Positions 50,547 to 59,826 of a DNA stretch of 64,000 nt are shown in pieces; position 1 is the stretch's first letter; each line of letters opens with the position of its first letter. The notes beneath the pieces were generated by a model, which saw only the letters and a list, made by a program, of their open reading frames with translations, ran no database searches and was not told where the DNA came from. A program made the translations under genes and the position numbers. The stretch is from NCBI RefSeq assembly GCF_032116555.1, contig NZ_CP134949.1, positions 2,046,001-2,110,000 of the forward strand, in the 5' to 3' direction. This DNA comes from Halobaculum sp. XH14 (GTDB lineage Archaea > Halobacteriota > Halobacteria > Halobacteriales > Haloferacaceae).

Positions 50547-51199
50547 CACTGGGCCCCCTCGCCGGCCTCCCGCTGGACGCGCCGTGCCCGGTCGGGCGTG
50601 CGCGCCTGCGACGCGTTCGTCAGCGCGTTGAACGTCGCCTTCGCGAGGTTGACCGTCGTTCGCGTGTTGCCGTCGGAGCTGGTCCAGGCGTCCTGCACGC
50701 CGGCCAGCTCGAGGATGTTGCGCACCGTCTCCGCGGCCGCCAACCCGAGCCCCTGCGGGGCCGGGCGGATCTCGACCGTGACGGAGCCGGCCTTGCCGGT
50801 CGCCGTCCGGGTGAGCGAGTTGACCCCGCCGGCGGAGTCCTCCCAGCTACCCGAGCCGCGGTCGACCTTGATGATGTTCAGCTTGGCGACCTCGATCGCC
50901 TTCTGGATCGCGCCGCCGACCTGGTCGTCGCGGGCCTCGGCGTAGCCGAGGTAGCCGTCGCGGTTCCCGATCGCACAGACGCAGCGGAACTTGACCCGGC
51001 GACCCGAGTCGGTCATCCGCTGGACCATGTTGATGTCGAGGACCTCGTCGTCCAGGCTCCCGAGGAGCTGGTCGACGATCTCCGGCTCCTTCAGCGGGAG
51101 GCCGGTGGCGAGCGCCTCGTCCATCGAGGTGACGTCGCCGTCCTGTACCTTGCGGCCGAGCCGCGTTCGCGGCTCCCAGCCGTCGTTGTTTCTGCTCAT
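50546..51199 (-). CDS. rps5: 30S ribosomal protein S5 (uS5)
   Basis: A 217-residue protein. [20 protein letters not shown] and [20 protein letters not shown] mark the N-terminal double-stranded-RNA-like domain; [20 protein letters not shown] marks the C-terminal domain. It contributes to decoding accuracy at the mRNA entry. Shares its stop region with the rpl30 start. Confidence 0.95.
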   Translation of the reverse strand: MSRNNDGWEPRTRLGRKVQDGDVTSMDEALATGLPLKEPEIVDQLLGSLDDEVLDINMVQRMTDSGRRVKFRCVCAIGNRDGYLGYAEARDDQVGGAIQKAIEVAKLNIIKVDRGSGSWEDSAGGVNSLTRTATGKAGSVTVEIRPAPQGLGLAAAETVRNILELAGVQDAWTSSDGNTRTTVNLAKATFNALTNASQARTPDRARRVQREAGEGAQ

Positions 51200-51757
51200 T
51201 TACTCGAAGTCCTCCGTTAGCGCCTCACGGACCTCGTCGAAGTGGTCCGGGAGATCCGCGGCGTCGAACTCCCCCGAGTAGAGCGGCTCGTCGAGCGACT
51301 CCGCGTAGGCGGCGATGTCCTCGCCGCGGTTGCGCGGCCACTCGGCCAGCACGTCCTCGCTGTGGGGGATTTCGAGCCCCGCGTCGATTGCACCTTCCTG
51401 TACTGCGAACGTCTTGTTGCCGGGGGTCGCCGTGTTGAGCCCGATGTCGAGCACGGCCTCGTCGAGGCCGGCGTCGACCGCGCGCAGGCCCGCGAGATAG
51501 CCCGTCAGGTACGCGCTGGGGATGTTGCCCGTGGGGGCTTCCCAGCCGTACTCCGACAGGTCCTCGCTGGACGCTGCGGCGTGGGTCTCGTCTCCGCTCG
51601 GACCGGGGGTGACCAGCTGCGCCCTGACGTGCCTGTTCGACACGCGCGCGACGAGTCGCGGCTTGCCGGATTTCAGCAGGCGCAACCTCTGGTGGTAGTC
51701 GGTCCGAACCTCGCGGCGGCGCCGCATCGGCACCTTGTATCGTGGTCCGGTTGCCAT
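51200..51757 (-). CDS. rpl18: 50S ribosomal protein L18 (uL18)
   Basis: A 185-residue protein ([60 protein letters not shown]). It binds 5S rRNA. The length is typical of archaeal L18. Its start overlaps the rpl19e stop by one base. Confidence 0.95.
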   Translation of the reverse strand: MATGPRYKVPMRRRREVRTDYHQRLRLLKSGKPRLVARVSNRHVRAQLVTPGPSGDETHAAASSEDLSEYGWEAPTGNIPSAYLTGYLAGLRAVDAGLDEAVLDIGLNTATPGNKTFAVQEGAIDAGLEIPHSEDVLAEWPRNRGEDIAAYAESLDEPLYSGEFDAADLPDHFDEVREALTEDFE

Positions 51758-52218
51758 TAGTCGTCCTCCAGTGTCACGTCGTAGTTGTTCACGACGTACG
51801 ATTCGAGCCGGCGCACGTCCTCGAACTCCCCGCCGGAGGCCTTGTCGTACAGCTCGCGGTACTGCGAGCGGTCGAGCGGGCCGTCGTCGCGGAGCTCCTT
51901 CAGGCGTGCACGCTGTGCGCGGATGCGGGCGATCCAGTCGGTCTTCTCGCTCTGCCGGCCGCCGGCCTTCCCTCGTCGGGAGCCGGCGCCCTTGCGGTGA
52001 CCGTACGCGCGCTTCTCGTCGCGCTCGCGGGCGCGGCCGCGGGAGTTCGCCTTCGCGTCCTCCGCGCGGATGTTGCCCTGCTGGATCTGCTCGCGGATGT
52101 CCTCGCGCGTGATCGAATCCGCCAGCTCGGACTGTGCTTCGGGGTTGAACCAGACGCGGCTCTTGCCGACGTCGAGGACGTCGGCGGCGAGCCGTCGCTG
52201 GGCGCTCAGATCACTCAT
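51757..52218 (-). CDS. rpl19e: 50S ribosomal protein L19e (eL19)
   Basis: A 153-residue protein starting [20 protein letters not shown], with the basic [19 protein letters not shown] arm and [19 protein letters not shown] helix. Archaeal/eukaryal-specific large-subunit protein. The start overlaps the rpl32e stop by eight bases. Confidence 0.95.
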   Translation of the reverse strand: MSDLSAQRRLAADVLDVGKSRVWFNPEAQSELADSITREDIREQIQQGNIRAEDAKANSRGRARERDEKRAYGHRKGAGSRRGKAGGRQSEKTDWIARIRAQRARLKELRDDGPLDRSQYRELYDKASGGEFEDVRRLESYVVNNYDVTLEDD

Positions 52219-52948
52219 CGTCGACCTCCACTTCGATGTACGTCGGGTTGAGGACGCGGATCTCGCGGTCCTCGCAGACGTCCTCGATGTTCTCGCGCTT
52301 GCGGTCGCCGACCTTCGAGGCGATGCGCACCGCCTCGGTGTCGGCGTCGACGCCCTCGAGGTCGTCCGTGTTGTGGACGCGGACCTCCTCGAAGCCGCTC
52401 GGGTGCAGGCCGCGTGCGCCCTTCGGCGTTCGGTAGCCGGCGGCGACCTTCGGGCCCTTGCCCTTGATGCCGCGGCGCTGTTTCGAGAGCCCGCCGCGCG
52501 GGCGTCGCCACGAGGTCGGCGTCCGTTTCTTCTTGTGGTAGTCCTGTCGGTTGAACTGGGGCATGCCCTCGCGGTGCTTCTGTGCGAGCGCACGCGCCGT
52601 CTCGTCGTCGAGGTCGGGGGTCTTGTCGACGTGGCCGCGCGGCTGCAGCTCCGTCTCGACCGCCTCGTCCTCCTCGGCCTCCTCGGCCTCGGGTTCCTCC
52701 TCCTCGATCTCGGCTTCGGTCTCGTCCTCCGACTCGACCTCGAGCCCGCCGACGTCGGCCTTGATGCGGGCCGCGAGGGCGTTCCCGACGCCCTCGATGT
52801 CGGCGAGTTCCGACTGGGACGCGGCCTTCACGTCCTCGACGGTCTCGTAGCCGGCCTCGCGGATCGCGTCCGCCTTCGAGGGGCCGACCCCGGAGATGTC
52901 CTCTAGCGACTCGACGTCCTCGGTCGTCTCGGCGTCGTCGTCAGCCAT
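52211..52948 (-). CDS. rpl32e: 50S ribosomal protein L32e (eL32) with N-terminal helix-hairpin-helix domain
   Basis: A 245-residue protein, about 110 longer than a minimal eL32. Residues about 14-66 contain two helix-hairpin-helix motifs ([20 protein letters not shown] and [20 protein letters not shown]), then a Glu-rich linker at about 70-100. The canonical L32e core ([40 protein letters not shown] variant) follows. The HhH extension is typical of haloarchaea and could give extra nucleic-acid contacts. Confidence 0.93.
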   Translation of the reverse strand: MADDDAETTEDVESLEDISGVGPSKADAIREAGYETVEDVKAASQSELADIEGVGNALAARIKADVGGLEVESEDETEAEIEEEEPEAEEAEEDEAVETELQPRGHVDKTPDLDDETARALAQKHREGMPQFNRQDYHKKKRTPTSWRRPRGGLSKQRRGIKGKGPKVAAGYRTPKGARGLHPSGFEEVRVHNTDDLEGVDADTEAVRIASKVGDRKRENIEDVCEDREIRVLNPTYIEVEVDDE

Positions 52949-52951
52949 GGA

Positions 52952-53488
52952 TCAGGCACCTCCGGTCGGTTTCTCGGTGATGTACACGCCGTCCTGGAAG
53001 ACGCGCGTGTCCTTGTCGGTCACGCGGGTGAGCTGCTCGATGTTGGCGGCCGTCTGGCCGACGTCCTCCTTCGAGGGACCCGTGAGGGTGAGCTCCTCCC
53101 CGTCGATCTGTACGTCCGTGTCGCCGCGGATCGCCGCGCGGCGCGGAGCCTTCTCCCCGAGGAAGTTCGTGATGACGACGTCCTCGCCCTCCACGGAGAC
53201 GTCCATCGGGAAGTGGGCGTAGAAGACTTCCATCTTGTACTCCCACTCGTCGGTGACGCCGTGGATCATGTTTCCGACGTGGCTGCGGAAGGTGCCGACC
53301 GTCGCGGTCGTCTTCCGGTCCGCGTCGTCGTCGTGTTCGATGGCCACCAGGCCATCCTCGACGGAGACGCTCACGTTCGGGTACCACAGGCGACGCGTCG
53401 TCGAGCCGTTCGGCCCCTCGATCGTGAGATCGAGGTGGTCGAGCTCGGCCGACACGTCCTCGGGTAGTTCGATTTCTGTTCGTGCCAT
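52952..53488 (-). CDS. rpl6: 50S ribosomal protein L6 (uL6)
   Basis: A 178-residue protein starting MARTEIELPEDVSAELDHLD. The first domain is LTIEGPNGSTTRRLWYPN; the second is IRGDTDVQIDGEELTLTGPS, then VGQTAANIEQLTRV. Placed near the sarcin-ricin loop in the ribosome. Three-base gap to rpl32e. Confidence 0.95.
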   Translation of the reverse strand: MARTEIELPEDVSAELDHLDLTIEGPNGSTTRRLWYPNVSVSVEDGLVAIEHDDDADRKTTATVGTFRSHVGNMIHGVTDEWEYKMEVFYAHFPMDVSVEGEDVVITNFLGEKAPRRAAIRGDTDVQIDGEELTLTGPSKEDVGQTAANIEQLTRVTDKDTRVFQDGVYITEKPTGGA

Positions 53489-53490
53489 TG

Positions 53491-53883
53491 TCAGTAGACG
53501 TATGCGATTACCTGGCCACCGATGCCCTGTTCGCGGGCCTCGTAGTGGCTCATGACGCCGTGGGAGGTGGTCACGATGAGCGAGCCGTAGTCGCGGGCGG
53601 GGAGGTAGCGCTTCTCCCAGCGCTCGTAGTCTTCCGCGCCCACGGAGTATCGGGGCTTCACCGCGCCACACTCGTTGATGGCGCCCTTCAGTTCGACCTC
53701 GAACAGGCCGGCTTTCCCGTCCTCGACGTACTCGAAGCCGTCGACGTAGCCGCGGTCGTACAGCACTTCGAGGATGGAGCCGACGATGTTCGAGGCGGGC
53801 TGGACCGTGTACTCCAGATGGCCGACGCTCTCGGCGTTGTCGAGTCCGCCGAGCGCGTCGGAGAGTGGATCGTTACCTGCCAT
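53491..53883 (-). CDS. rps8: 30S ribosomal protein S8 (uS8)
   Basis: A 130-residue protein (MAGNDPLSDALGGLDNAESV, then GGAINECGAVKPRYSV-like middle and GSLIVTTSHGVMSHYEAREQ). The C-terminal TTSHGVMSH is the rRNA-binding signature. Normal archaeal length. It lies two bases before rpl6. Confidence 0.95.
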   Translation of the reverse strand: MAGNDPLSDALGGLDNAESVGHLEYTVQPASNIVGSILEVLYDRGYVDGFEYVEDGKAGLFEVELKGAINECGAVKPRYSVGAEDYERWEKRYLPARDYGSLIVTTSHGVMSHYEAREQGIGGQVIAYVY

Positions 53884-53885
53884 TG

Positions 53886-54077
53886 TTATCGGTACTTACG
53901 GAAGCCCATGTCCCGGGCGACCTCGCGGAAGCACTGGCGACAGAGGTTGATGTCGTACTTGCCGACGAGCCCCTGCTTGCGCTGACACCGGCGGCACTCG
54001 TGGCGCTGGCCGGTGCGTTTCTCCGCGTGCTCGCCCGTGGATTCGGGCCCCTTCTGTTCGATGTCTGCGTCGCTCAT
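53886..54077 (-). CDS. rps14: 30S ribosomal protein S14 (uS14), zinc-binding
   Basis: A 63-residue protein. The core has C28-x2-C31 and C46-x2-C49 ([20 protein letters not shown]), the zinc form of S14. An acidic extension of about 20 residues precedes the conserved part. The start overlaps the rpl5 stop by four bases. Confidence 0.93.
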   Translation of the reverse strand: MSDADIEQKGPESTGEHAEKRTGQRHECRRCQRKQGLVGKYDINLCRQCFREVARDMGFRKYR

Positions 54078-54598
54078 TCGTTCACCTCGACCTCGAACTC
54101 GCGTTCGAGGAACGTCGTCGCGTCCTCGACGGACATCCGGTGCTTGGTCGGCAGCGACCGGGTGACCTTGTCCCGCTTGGAGACGCGGTAGCCCGGGCGC
54201 GTGAGCGCGACGGTGACGTCGAGCCCGTAGATGCCGATGCTCGGGTCGTACTCCTGGCTGGGGAACTCGGTGTGTTCCTCGACGCCGAAGCTGAAGTTGC
54301 CGTTGTCGTCGAACTGGTCGGCCGAGAGGTCGACCAGTTCCAGCGCCGTGTCGAGGAACGCGAGGGCGTCCTCGCCGCGGAGGGTGACCTTCGCGCCGAT
54401 GGGGTCGCCGGGACGGATGTCGAACTCGCCGATGGCCCGCTTGGCCGTCGTGCGAACCGACTCCTGTCCGGTGACCTCCTCGAGGATCTCCTCGGCGTTC
54501 GCGAGTTCGCGCCCGCCCTGGCCGACGCCCATGTGGACGACGACCTTGTCGATGCGCGGTGCGCGCATCTCGTGGAACTCCGATTCGGCCTCGCTCAT
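54074..54598 (-). CDS. rpl5: 50S ribosomal protein L5 (uL5)
   Basis: A 174-residue protein ([20 protein letters not shown] near the start, [40 protein letters not shown]). It binds 5S rRNA and contacts P-site tRNA. It overlaps rps4e and rps14 by four bases on each side. Confidence 0.95.
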   Translation of the reverse strand: MSEAESEFHEMRAPRIDKVVVHMGVGQGGRELANAEEILEEVTGQESVRTTAKRAIGEFDIRPGDPIGAKVTLRGEDALAFLDTALELVDLSADQFDDNGNFSFGVEEHTEFPSQEYDPSIGIYGLDVTVALTRPGYRVSKRDKVTRSLPTKHRMSVEDATTFLEREFEVEVNE

Positions 54599-55296
54599 TC
54601 CTCATCACCCGTGAAGTTCTCGTCGATGACGACGACGTACTCCTCGACGGTCTCGAAGTCCTCGTCGTCCTCCCGTGCCACGGTGACGCCGTTCGCGCCC
54701 GAGCCGGGGGTGACGGTGATCTCCTCGACGGTTCCGATCTCGCCGGAGTGGGTCCCGTCGACGACGGTGACGAGCGCGCCCTCCTCGTAGGGGAAGTGCG
54801 CCACGATCTCCTTCGACTCGTTGTCGACGACCAGCGAGTCCTTGCCCGCGTACTCGCCGTCCTCGGTCTGGAGCGTCGTGCCGTCGTGGAGCGTGTACTG
54901 GAACGTGCCGCCGGCGACCTGCGTCTTGCCGGCCACCTTCCCGAGCCGCGAGGAGGCGGACTCCTCGTCGATTGGGGTCAGCGCGAGCCGACCGCCTTCG
55001 CCCGGGAACACGCGGAAGTACTCCTCGCGCTCGCGGAACGCCAGGATGTCGAACATCCCGACCGGGCGGGCCTCGTCCGAGACCGCCACGCCGTTGACGA
55101 GCACGGAGTCGTTGTCGAGCGCGTAGCGCGCCTCCTTCTTCGAGTCGACGTAGCCCAGCACGTCCCGGAGGACGATGAGCAGGGGCACGCCGGCCTCGCC
55201 GTGCGGGCCCGCGCCCGCCTTGACCGTGAACGTCCCTTCCTTGCGTTCGACCGGCCAGGCGTTCGGGGCCGACAGTCGCTTCTGGTGGTTGCTCAT
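54595..55296 (-). CDS. rps4e: 30S ribosomal protein S4e (eS4)
   Basis: A 233-residue protein. [20 protein letters not shown] is followed by an S4-like RNA-binding domain ([20 protein letters not shown], then [20 protein letters not shown]) and a C-terminal KOW domain ([20 protein letters not shown]). Archaeal/eukaryal-specific. Adjacent to rpl24. Confidence 0.95.
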   Translation of the reverse strand: MSNHQKRLSAPNAWPVERKEGTFTVKAGAGPHGEAGVPLLIVLRDVLGYVDSKKEARYALDNDSVLVNGVAVSDEARPVGMFDILAFREREEYFRVFPGEGGRLALTPIDEESASSRLGKVAGKTQVAGGTFQYTLHDGTTLQTEDGEYAGKDSLVVDNESKEIVAHFPYEEGALVTVVDGTHSGEIGTVEEITVTPGSGANGVTVAREDDEDFETVEEYVVVIDENFTGDEE

Positions 55297-55659
55297 CTAT
55301 GCTGCCTCCTCGTCCGATTCGAGACGCGCCTCGCGGCGGTCGTCCTCGAGGTCGAGCTCCGTGACGCGGACGTTCGACGTGTCGAGCGGGCGGGGAACCT
55401 CCTCCCCGTCCGCCGACTCGATAGTGACGTCCTCGACGTGGATCGTCGCGTCGCGGAGGTCGACCGCCAGGACCTCGCCCTCCTCGCCGGCGAAGTCGCC
55501 GCGCATGACCTCGACGGTGTCGCCCGCGTTGACGCGGACGTTCCGCTGGTCGTACTCCTCCCGGAGCTCCTCCGAGAGGGTCGCGCGGACCTGCTTGTGT
55601 CGCTCGTGAAGGGGCGCGTCCCGCTGTCGGGTGCGCTGTTTGTGCGGTTGCGTGGTCAT
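55297..55659 (-). CDS. rpl24: 50S ribosomal protein L24 (uL24)
   Basis: A 120-residue protein. The KOW motif is [20 protein letters not shown]; the start is basic ([20 protein letters not shown]). It initiates 50S assembly. Four-base overlap with the rpl14 stop. Confidence 0.95.
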   Translation of the reverse strand: MTTQPHKQRTRQRDAPLHERHKQVRATLSEELREEYDQRNVRVNAGDTVEVMRGDFAGEEGEVLAVDLRDATIHVEDVTIESADGEEVPRPLDTSNVRVTELDLEDDRREARLESDEEAA

Positions 55660-56054
55660 ACGATCTGTGTCGCCGTTGATGCGATGCTCCCGAAGCGTTC
55701 GGCGACCTCGCGCGCGATGGGACCCTTGATCTCGGTCCCGCGCGGCTCGCTCATGTCGTCGATGACGACTGCAGCGTTGTCCGCGAACTTCACGCGCGTG
55801 CCGTCGGGGCGACGGATGGGCTTCCGTTGACGCACGACGACGGCCTCGAGGACCTGTCGGCGCATCTCGGGCGTGCCCTTGGTGACCGAGACGGTCACCT
55901 TGTCGCCCACTCCCGCTTTGGGGTGTCTGTTCTTGGTCCCGGTGTAGCCGGAGACGCTGATCACTTTCAGCTCACGCGCGCCGGTGTTGTCGGCACACGT
56001 GACGAGCGACCCCTTCTCGAGTCCCTGCGTGACGTCGGCCTTGAGGGCTTCCAT
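55656..56054 (-). CDS. rpl14: 50S ribosomal protein L14 (uL14)
   Basis: A 132-residue protein with [20 protein letters not shown] and [20 protein letters not shown], ending [11 protein letters not shown]. The length is typical of archaeal uL14. Overlaps rps17 by one base and rpl24 by four. Confidence 0.95.
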   Translation of the reverse strand: MEALKADVTQGLEKGSLVTCADNTGARELKVISVSGYTGTKNRHPKAGVGDKVTVSVTKGTPEMRRQVLEAVVVRQRKPIRRPDGTRVKFADNAAVVIDDMSEPRGTEIKGPIAREVAERFGSIASTATQIV

Positions 56055-56380
56055 CAGGAATCACCCTCCTGGATCTCGACGACCACGTGGGATTTCGTCT
56101 TCGAGAGCGGTCGCGTCTCGGCGATGCGCACCTCGTCGCCCTCCTCGACGTCGAGGCAGGGCGAGCAGTGCGCGGGGACGCGGCTCCGTCGTTTCATGTA
56201 GCGGTCGTACTTCGGTACGAAGACGTCGTACTCCCGCTCCACGACGACGGTCTTGTCCATCGCTGTGGAGGCGACCGTCCCCTCGAGCGTCTGCCCGCGC
56301 ACGGATAGCGTCCCGTGGTACGGACAGTTCTCGTCGGAGCAGGCCTCCTCCGGTTCGTCTGTGTTCAGTCCTATTGCCAT
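56054..56380 (-). CDS. rps17: 30S ribosomal protein S17 (uS17)
   Basis: A 108-residue protein. The oligonucleotide-binding fold contains [20 protein letters not shown] and [20 protein letters not shown]; cysteines at 14/19 and 72/75 could bind zinc. The first ten bases overlap the end of rnp1. Confidence 0.94.
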   Translation of the reverse strand: MAIGLNTDEPEEACSDENCPYHGTLSVRGQTLEGTVASTAMDKTVVVEREYDVFVPKYDRYMKRRSRVPAHCSPCLDVEEGDEVRIAETRPLSKTKSHVVVEIQEGDS

Positions 56381-56949
56381 GTCGAATCACCCGCACGTTC
56401 CGTGCGGAAGGCGGGTCGTGAGAGCAGTCTGTCCCCATCCACCGTAACGTAGACCGTACCCTCGCAACCGCCCGACTGACCGGCTGTGACCCCGGCAGTA
56501 TCGTCCTGCCCGCGCCCGACGGACAGCGTGTCGGGCGCGGACGACGGAAGTTCGGATACGGACCCCGGGGGCTTGCGCGCCCCGGCGGCTTCATATGTGG
56601 GCTCGCCCGCCGCGGTCGGATCCGCGGGAGCGAATTGGACGGAATCGTCCTCCGAGGGGAGCGCGAACTCGAACGTCGCGCCCCGTTTGGGTACACGCCT
56701 GTCCCCCGAGGCTCCGGCGGCGTCGCCGTCATCAGAACCGCACAGCGGTTCTGATTGGCTCACGAGAGCTTTGCTCTCGTGAACGCCTCGCCGAGACGCC
56801 TGCGGCGTCTCGCGGATAGATATGGTCCGCTGGCTCTCGGACACGACGCGCCCGGCGATGCCGACGTGGGCGTCGCTGGGCGCGGCGGCCACCCGAACGG
56901 GCAGCCCGATGAGTTCGTGTCGCGTGAGCGTTTCGGGGGTCAGTGGCAT
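56371..56949 (-). CDS. rnp1: RNase P protein component 1 (Rpp29/Pop4) with repeat-derived insertion
   Basis: A 192-residue protein, much longer than the usual core. The conserved start [41 protein letters not shown], and the end [17 protein letters not shown] + [10 protein letters not shown] are intact, so the gene is probably functional. Residues about 46-73 ([20 protein letters not shown], then SEPLCGSD) are encoded exactly by three consecutive perfect hairpins (56731-56812). A second unusual Ser/Gly/Pro/Ala-rich stretch at about 101-163 precedes the last strands. The protein helps RNase P RNA mature tRNA 5' ends. It lies between rpl29 and rps17, its normal place. Confidence 0.88.
   Translation of the reverse strand: MPLTPETLTRHELIGLPVRVAAAPSDAHVGIAGRVVSESQRTISIRETPQASRRGVHESKALVSQSEPLCGSDDGDAAGASGDRRVPKRGATFEFALPSEDDSVQFAPADPTAAGEPTYEAAGARKPPGSVSELPSSAPDTLSVGRGQDDTAGVTAGQSGGCEGTVYVTVDGDRLLSRPAFRTERAGDSTWQ
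56510..56540. repeat. Long inverted repeat inside rnp1
   Basis: CCGCGCCCGAC (56510-56520) and GTCGGGCGCGG (56530-56540) form an 11-bp perfect stem around nine bases, within the second inserted stretch of rnp1. Confidence 0.6.
56731..56812. repeat. Array of three perfect hairpins inside rnp1
   Basis: Hairpin 1 is ATCAGAACCGC-ACA-GCGGTTCTGAT with an 11-bp stem (56731-56755). Hairpin 2 is TCACGAGAGC-TTT-GCTCTCGTGA with a 10-bp stem (56760-56782). Hairpin 3 is CGAGACGCC-TGC-GGCGTCTCG with a 9-bp stem (56792-56812). Each has a 3-nt loop and gaps are 4 and 9 bases. Stem sequences are unrelated to one another, so the conserved property is structure, not sequence. The element is in frame and stop-free. 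Confidence 0.85.
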
Positions 56950-56950
56950 A

Positions 56951-57169
56951 TTACTCCTCGGCGTCGTCGATGTCGCCTTCCTCGCGCCGGATCGTCTTGA
57001 TCCGCGCGATCGTCGTTCGCAGTTCGCCGACGCGGCCGGGGTTCTCCGGCGCGCCGCCCGCGGCCTGGACGGCCTTGGCGTTGAGCAGTTCCGTCTCGAG
57101 TTCCTCGAGCTCGGCCTCCCGCTCCGCGGGCGTCATGTCGCGAATCTCCTCGACGTGAAGGATCGCCAT
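56951..57169 (-). CDS. rpl29: 50S ribosomal protein L29 (uL29)
   Basis: A 72-residue helical hairpin: [20 protein letters not shown], then [19 protein letters not shown], with an acidic tail. It sits at the polypeptide exit tunnel. Two bases separate its stop from rnp1. Confidence 0.94.
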   Translation of the reverse strand: MAILHVEEIRDMTPAEREAELEELETELLNAKAVQAAGGAPENPGRVGELRTTIARIKTIRREEGDIDDAEE

Positions 57170-57171
57170 GA

Positions 57172-58203
57172 TCAGGCCTCCTCCTCGTCGCCCTCGTCCG
57201 CCTCGTCGGCGGCCTCGGTTTCGCTTTCGCTCGATTCGTCCTCGGACTCGTCGGCGTCGGCTTCCGCCTCCTCGGCGTCAGCGTCGTCGGCGGATTCCTC
57301 CTCCTCCGACTCCATCTCGGCCACGAGCTCCTCGGCCTCGGCTTCGACGTCCTCGTCGAGCTCCTCGAGCTCCTCGGTCGGCTCCTCGTCCGGCTCGCCG
57401 GTGTCGGCGGCGCCGTCGCCGTCCTCGGTCTCGTCCGCCTCGATGACCTCCTCGACGATCTCCTCGTCGATGACGTCCTCGGGCTCGTCGGTCGGCACGT
57501 CGACGTCCTCCTCCTCGTTGGACGCGTCGGGAACCTCCTCGGGTTCCTCCTCAAGCAGGGACTCGACGCCCGCCTCCTCGACCTCCTGGTCGACCTCGGG
57601 GGCCTCGGCGTCCTCGTCGAGTTCGAAGTCGTCGGGGAGCTTCGCGCCCGGCGGGATGATCTTCACCGTGACGCCGATGGTGCCGAGCTTCATCACCGCG
57701 ACGCCCTGGCCCTCGTCGACGACATCCTTCGCGGGTTCGCCGTTGTGCTTGACGTAGCCGCGGTTGAACTTCTCGACGCGCGAGCGCGCGCCGGTGACCT
57801 TCCCGCTCAGGACGATCTCGGCGCCCAGCGCGCCCGCGTCCATGATGCGGTCGATCGTCGTGTGGCCGGCCTTCCGGAAGTACCAGCCGCGCTCGAGCGC
57901 GTTCGCCAGCCGGTCCGCGACGATCTTCGCGTTGAGGTCGGGTTCGTCGACCTCCTGTACGTCGATCTGGGGGTCGTCCATGTCGAACCGGTTCTCCAGT
58001 TCGGTGGTGACCTTGCGGATGTTCTTCCCGCCCTTGCCGATGACCATGCCGGGCTTTTCGGCCTTCAGGACGATCTGGGTCCCCATCGGGGTCTTGGCGA
58101 CGTCCATGCCGCCGTAGCCCGCGCGGCCCAGTTCCTCCTCGAAGAACTCGTTGATCTGGCTCCGCTGGAGCCCGTCCTCGATGAACTGGTGCTCGTCCGC
58201 CAT
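57172..58203 (-). CDS. rps3: 30S ribosomal protein S3 (uS3) with long acidic tail
   Basis: A 343-residue protein. Residues 1 to about 210 are the normal KH domain ([20 protein letters not shown]) plus C-terminal domain ([20 protein letters not shown]). The remaining 130 residues are an almost pure Glu/Asp/Ala/Ser tail. Acidic S3 tails are known in haloarchaea and probably stay disordered on the ribosome surface. The start overlaps the rpl22 stop by one base. Confidence 0.94.
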   Translation of the reverse strand: MADEHQFIEDGLQRSQINEFFEEELGRAGYGGMDVAKTPMGTQIVLKAEKPGMVIGKGGKNIRKVTTELENRFDMDDPQIDVQEVDEPDLNAKIVADRLANALERGWYFRKAGHTTIDRIMDAGALGAEIVLSGKVTGARSRVEKFNRGYVKHNGEPAKDVVDEGQGVAVMKLGTIGVTVKIIPPGAKLPDDFELDEDAEAPEVDQEVEEAGVESLLEEEPEEVPDASNEEEDVDVPTDEPEDVIDEEIVEEVIEADETEDGDGAADTGEPDEEPTEELEELDEDVEAEAEELVAEMESEEEESADDADAEEAEADADESEDESSESETEAADEADEGDEEEA

Positions 58204-58670
58204 TATTCGGCCTCCTCCGGTTCTGTCAGTATCATCTCGATGTCCACCTGCGTGGAGTTCCAGGGCGACGCGCGACCCATCGCTCGGGGCTTGCGACCCT
58301 GCTGTTCGCCGACCTTGTGGGCCGCGACGTGGTCGATGACCATCTCGTCGGGCTCGAAGCCGGCGCGGTCGGCGTTGTTCTTGACGTTCTCGAGGAGCTT
58401 CTGCAGGTCCTCGGTCGCCTTCTCGGGGTAGCGACCCGCGTCCCACCCGTCGATGTCCGAGCGGTGGCCGACGCCGGTGTTGTGCTGTCGGAACGGGACG
58501 GAGCGGTCGCCGGCGAGCACCGCGTCGAGGTACTCCTCGGCGTCCGCGACCGTCTCGCCCTTGATGGCACGGGCGACGGCCTTGCTGTGCTTCAGGCTGA
58601 GTTGCCGCTCCCGGAGCATCCCCTTCGCGGAGGCGTCCGGGTCGGCGTCGACGCTGTAGTTGATTCCCAT
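58203..58670 (-). CDS. rpl22: 50S ribosomal protein L22 (uL22)
   Basis: A 155-residue protein (MGINYSVDADPDASAKGMLR, ERQLSLKHSKAVARAIKGET, KPRAMGRASPWNSTQVDIEM). The RAMGRASPW loop is the tunnel-lining hairpin. Typical archaeal length. Confidence 0.95.
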   Translation of the reverse strand: MGINYSVDADPDASAKGMLRERQLSLKHSKAVARAIKGETVADAEEYLDAVLAGDRSVPFRQHNTGVGHRSDIDGWDAGRYPEKATEDLQKLLENVKNNADRAGFEPDEMVIDHVAAHKVGEQQGRKPRAMGRASPWNSTQVDIEMILTEPEEAE

Positions 58671-58672
58671 GG

Positions 58673-59095
58673 TTACTTGAGGGGCACGAACTTCGAGGAC
58701 CGGGTCGCGCCGAGACCGGCCTGACCGTGTTCGACGGAGTTCCGCGTGAGGTGGAACTCGCCCAGGTAGTGCCCGATCATCTCGGGCTCGATCCGGACGC
58801 GTTCGAACTCGTGTCCGTCGTAGACCGCGAACGTCAGCCCCACGAACTCCGGCACGATGGGCATGTCCCGAACGTGGGTCCGGAGCGGGTCGTTCGCCGT
58901 CTCCTCCTCGGTCGATTCCCGGGCGTCCTCGAGCAGTTTCAGCTGCTCGGTGCCCAGTCCTCGGGTGATGGTTCGCCGCTGTCGAGCGGGCAGCAGTTCC
59001 GCGACGTCCTCCAGCTCCATCTCCTGCAGTTCGTCGAGCGTGTGGCCGCGGTAGGTGAACTCACCCTCGCGGCCGGTTCTGTACTCGGAGCTCAT
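58673..59095 (-). CDS. rps19: 30S ribosomal protein S19 (uS19)
   Basis: A 140-residue protein ([40 protein letters not shown], then [20 protein letters not shown]). The C-terminal [11 protein letters not shown] contacts 16S rRNA near the A site. Two bases before rpl22. Confidence 0.95.
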   Translation of the reverse strand: MSSEYRTGREGEFTYRGHTLDELQEMELEDVAELLPARQRRTITRGLGTEQLKLLEDARESTEEETANDPLRTHVRDMPIVPEFVGLTFAVYDGHEFERVRIEPEMIGHYLGEFHLTRNSVEHGQAGLGATRSSKFVPLK

Positions 59096-59098
59096 GGT

Positions 59099-59824
59099 TC
59101 AGTTGTCCCCTCCACGGCCAGTGCGCTTGGAGGCGATGTCGCCCACTTTCCGTCCCGGCGGTGCGTTCCGCGAGACGGACTTGGGCTGGCCAGGGTGCTG
59201 TCGGCCGCCGCCACCGAACGGGTGGTCGACGGCGTTCATGGCGACCCCGCGAACGCGCGGGTACTTCGTGCCGCGCGATTTCATCTTGTGGTGCTTGTTG
59301 CCGGCCTTCACGAACGGCTTCTCGGTCCGACCGCCGCCGGCGACCACGCCGATGGTGGCGCGGGCCTCCGGGTTGAGTCGCTTGACCTCGCCGCTCGGCA
59401 GCTGGACGACCGCGACCGTGCGGTCGTGGGTGAGCAGCGTCGCGTTGACGCCCGAGGCGCGGGCGAACTTGCCCCCGTCGCCGGGCTTGGACTCGACGTT
59501 GCACACCGGAACCCCCTCGGGGATCTCCGCGAGCGGGAGCGTGTTGCCGGGCTTGATCTCGGCGGAGACGCCGACCTGGATCTCCTCGCCGACCGTGACG
59601 CCCTCGGGGGCGAGCACGAGGCGGCGGTCGTCGTCCTCGAACTCCACGTCGGCGAGCGGCGCCGAGCGGGCCGGGTCGTGCTCGATGCCGACCACGGTGC
59701 CCGAGATCGTGGCGTCGTCCTCCTCGAGTTTCTTGTGGTGCTTGTCCGACTTGTAGCGGTGCGACGGCGCACGGAACGTGGAGCCGCCGCGACCGCGTCG
59801 TTGTCCCTGAATTCTTCGTCCCAT
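59099..59824 (-). CDS. rpl2: 50S ribosomal protein L2 (uL2)
   Basis: A 241-residue protein. MGRRIQGQRRGRGGSTFRAP is the basic arm; RGVAMNAVDHPFGGGGRQHP is the peptidyl-transferase-centre loop with the invariant His. Three bases before rps19. Confidence 0.96.
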   Translation of the reverse strand: MGRRIQGQRRGRGGSTFRAPSHRYKSDKHHKKLEEDDATISGTVVGIEHDPARSAPLADVEFEDDDRRLVLAPEGVTVGEEIQVGVSAEIKPGNTLPLAEIPEGVPVCNVESKPGDGGKFARASGVNATLLTHDRTVAVVQLPSGEVKRLNPEARATIGVVAGGGRTEKPFVKAGNKHHKMKSRGTKYPRVRGVAMNAVDHPFGGGGRQHPGQPKSVSRNAPPGRKVGDIASKRTGRGGDN

Positions 59825-59826
59825 TC

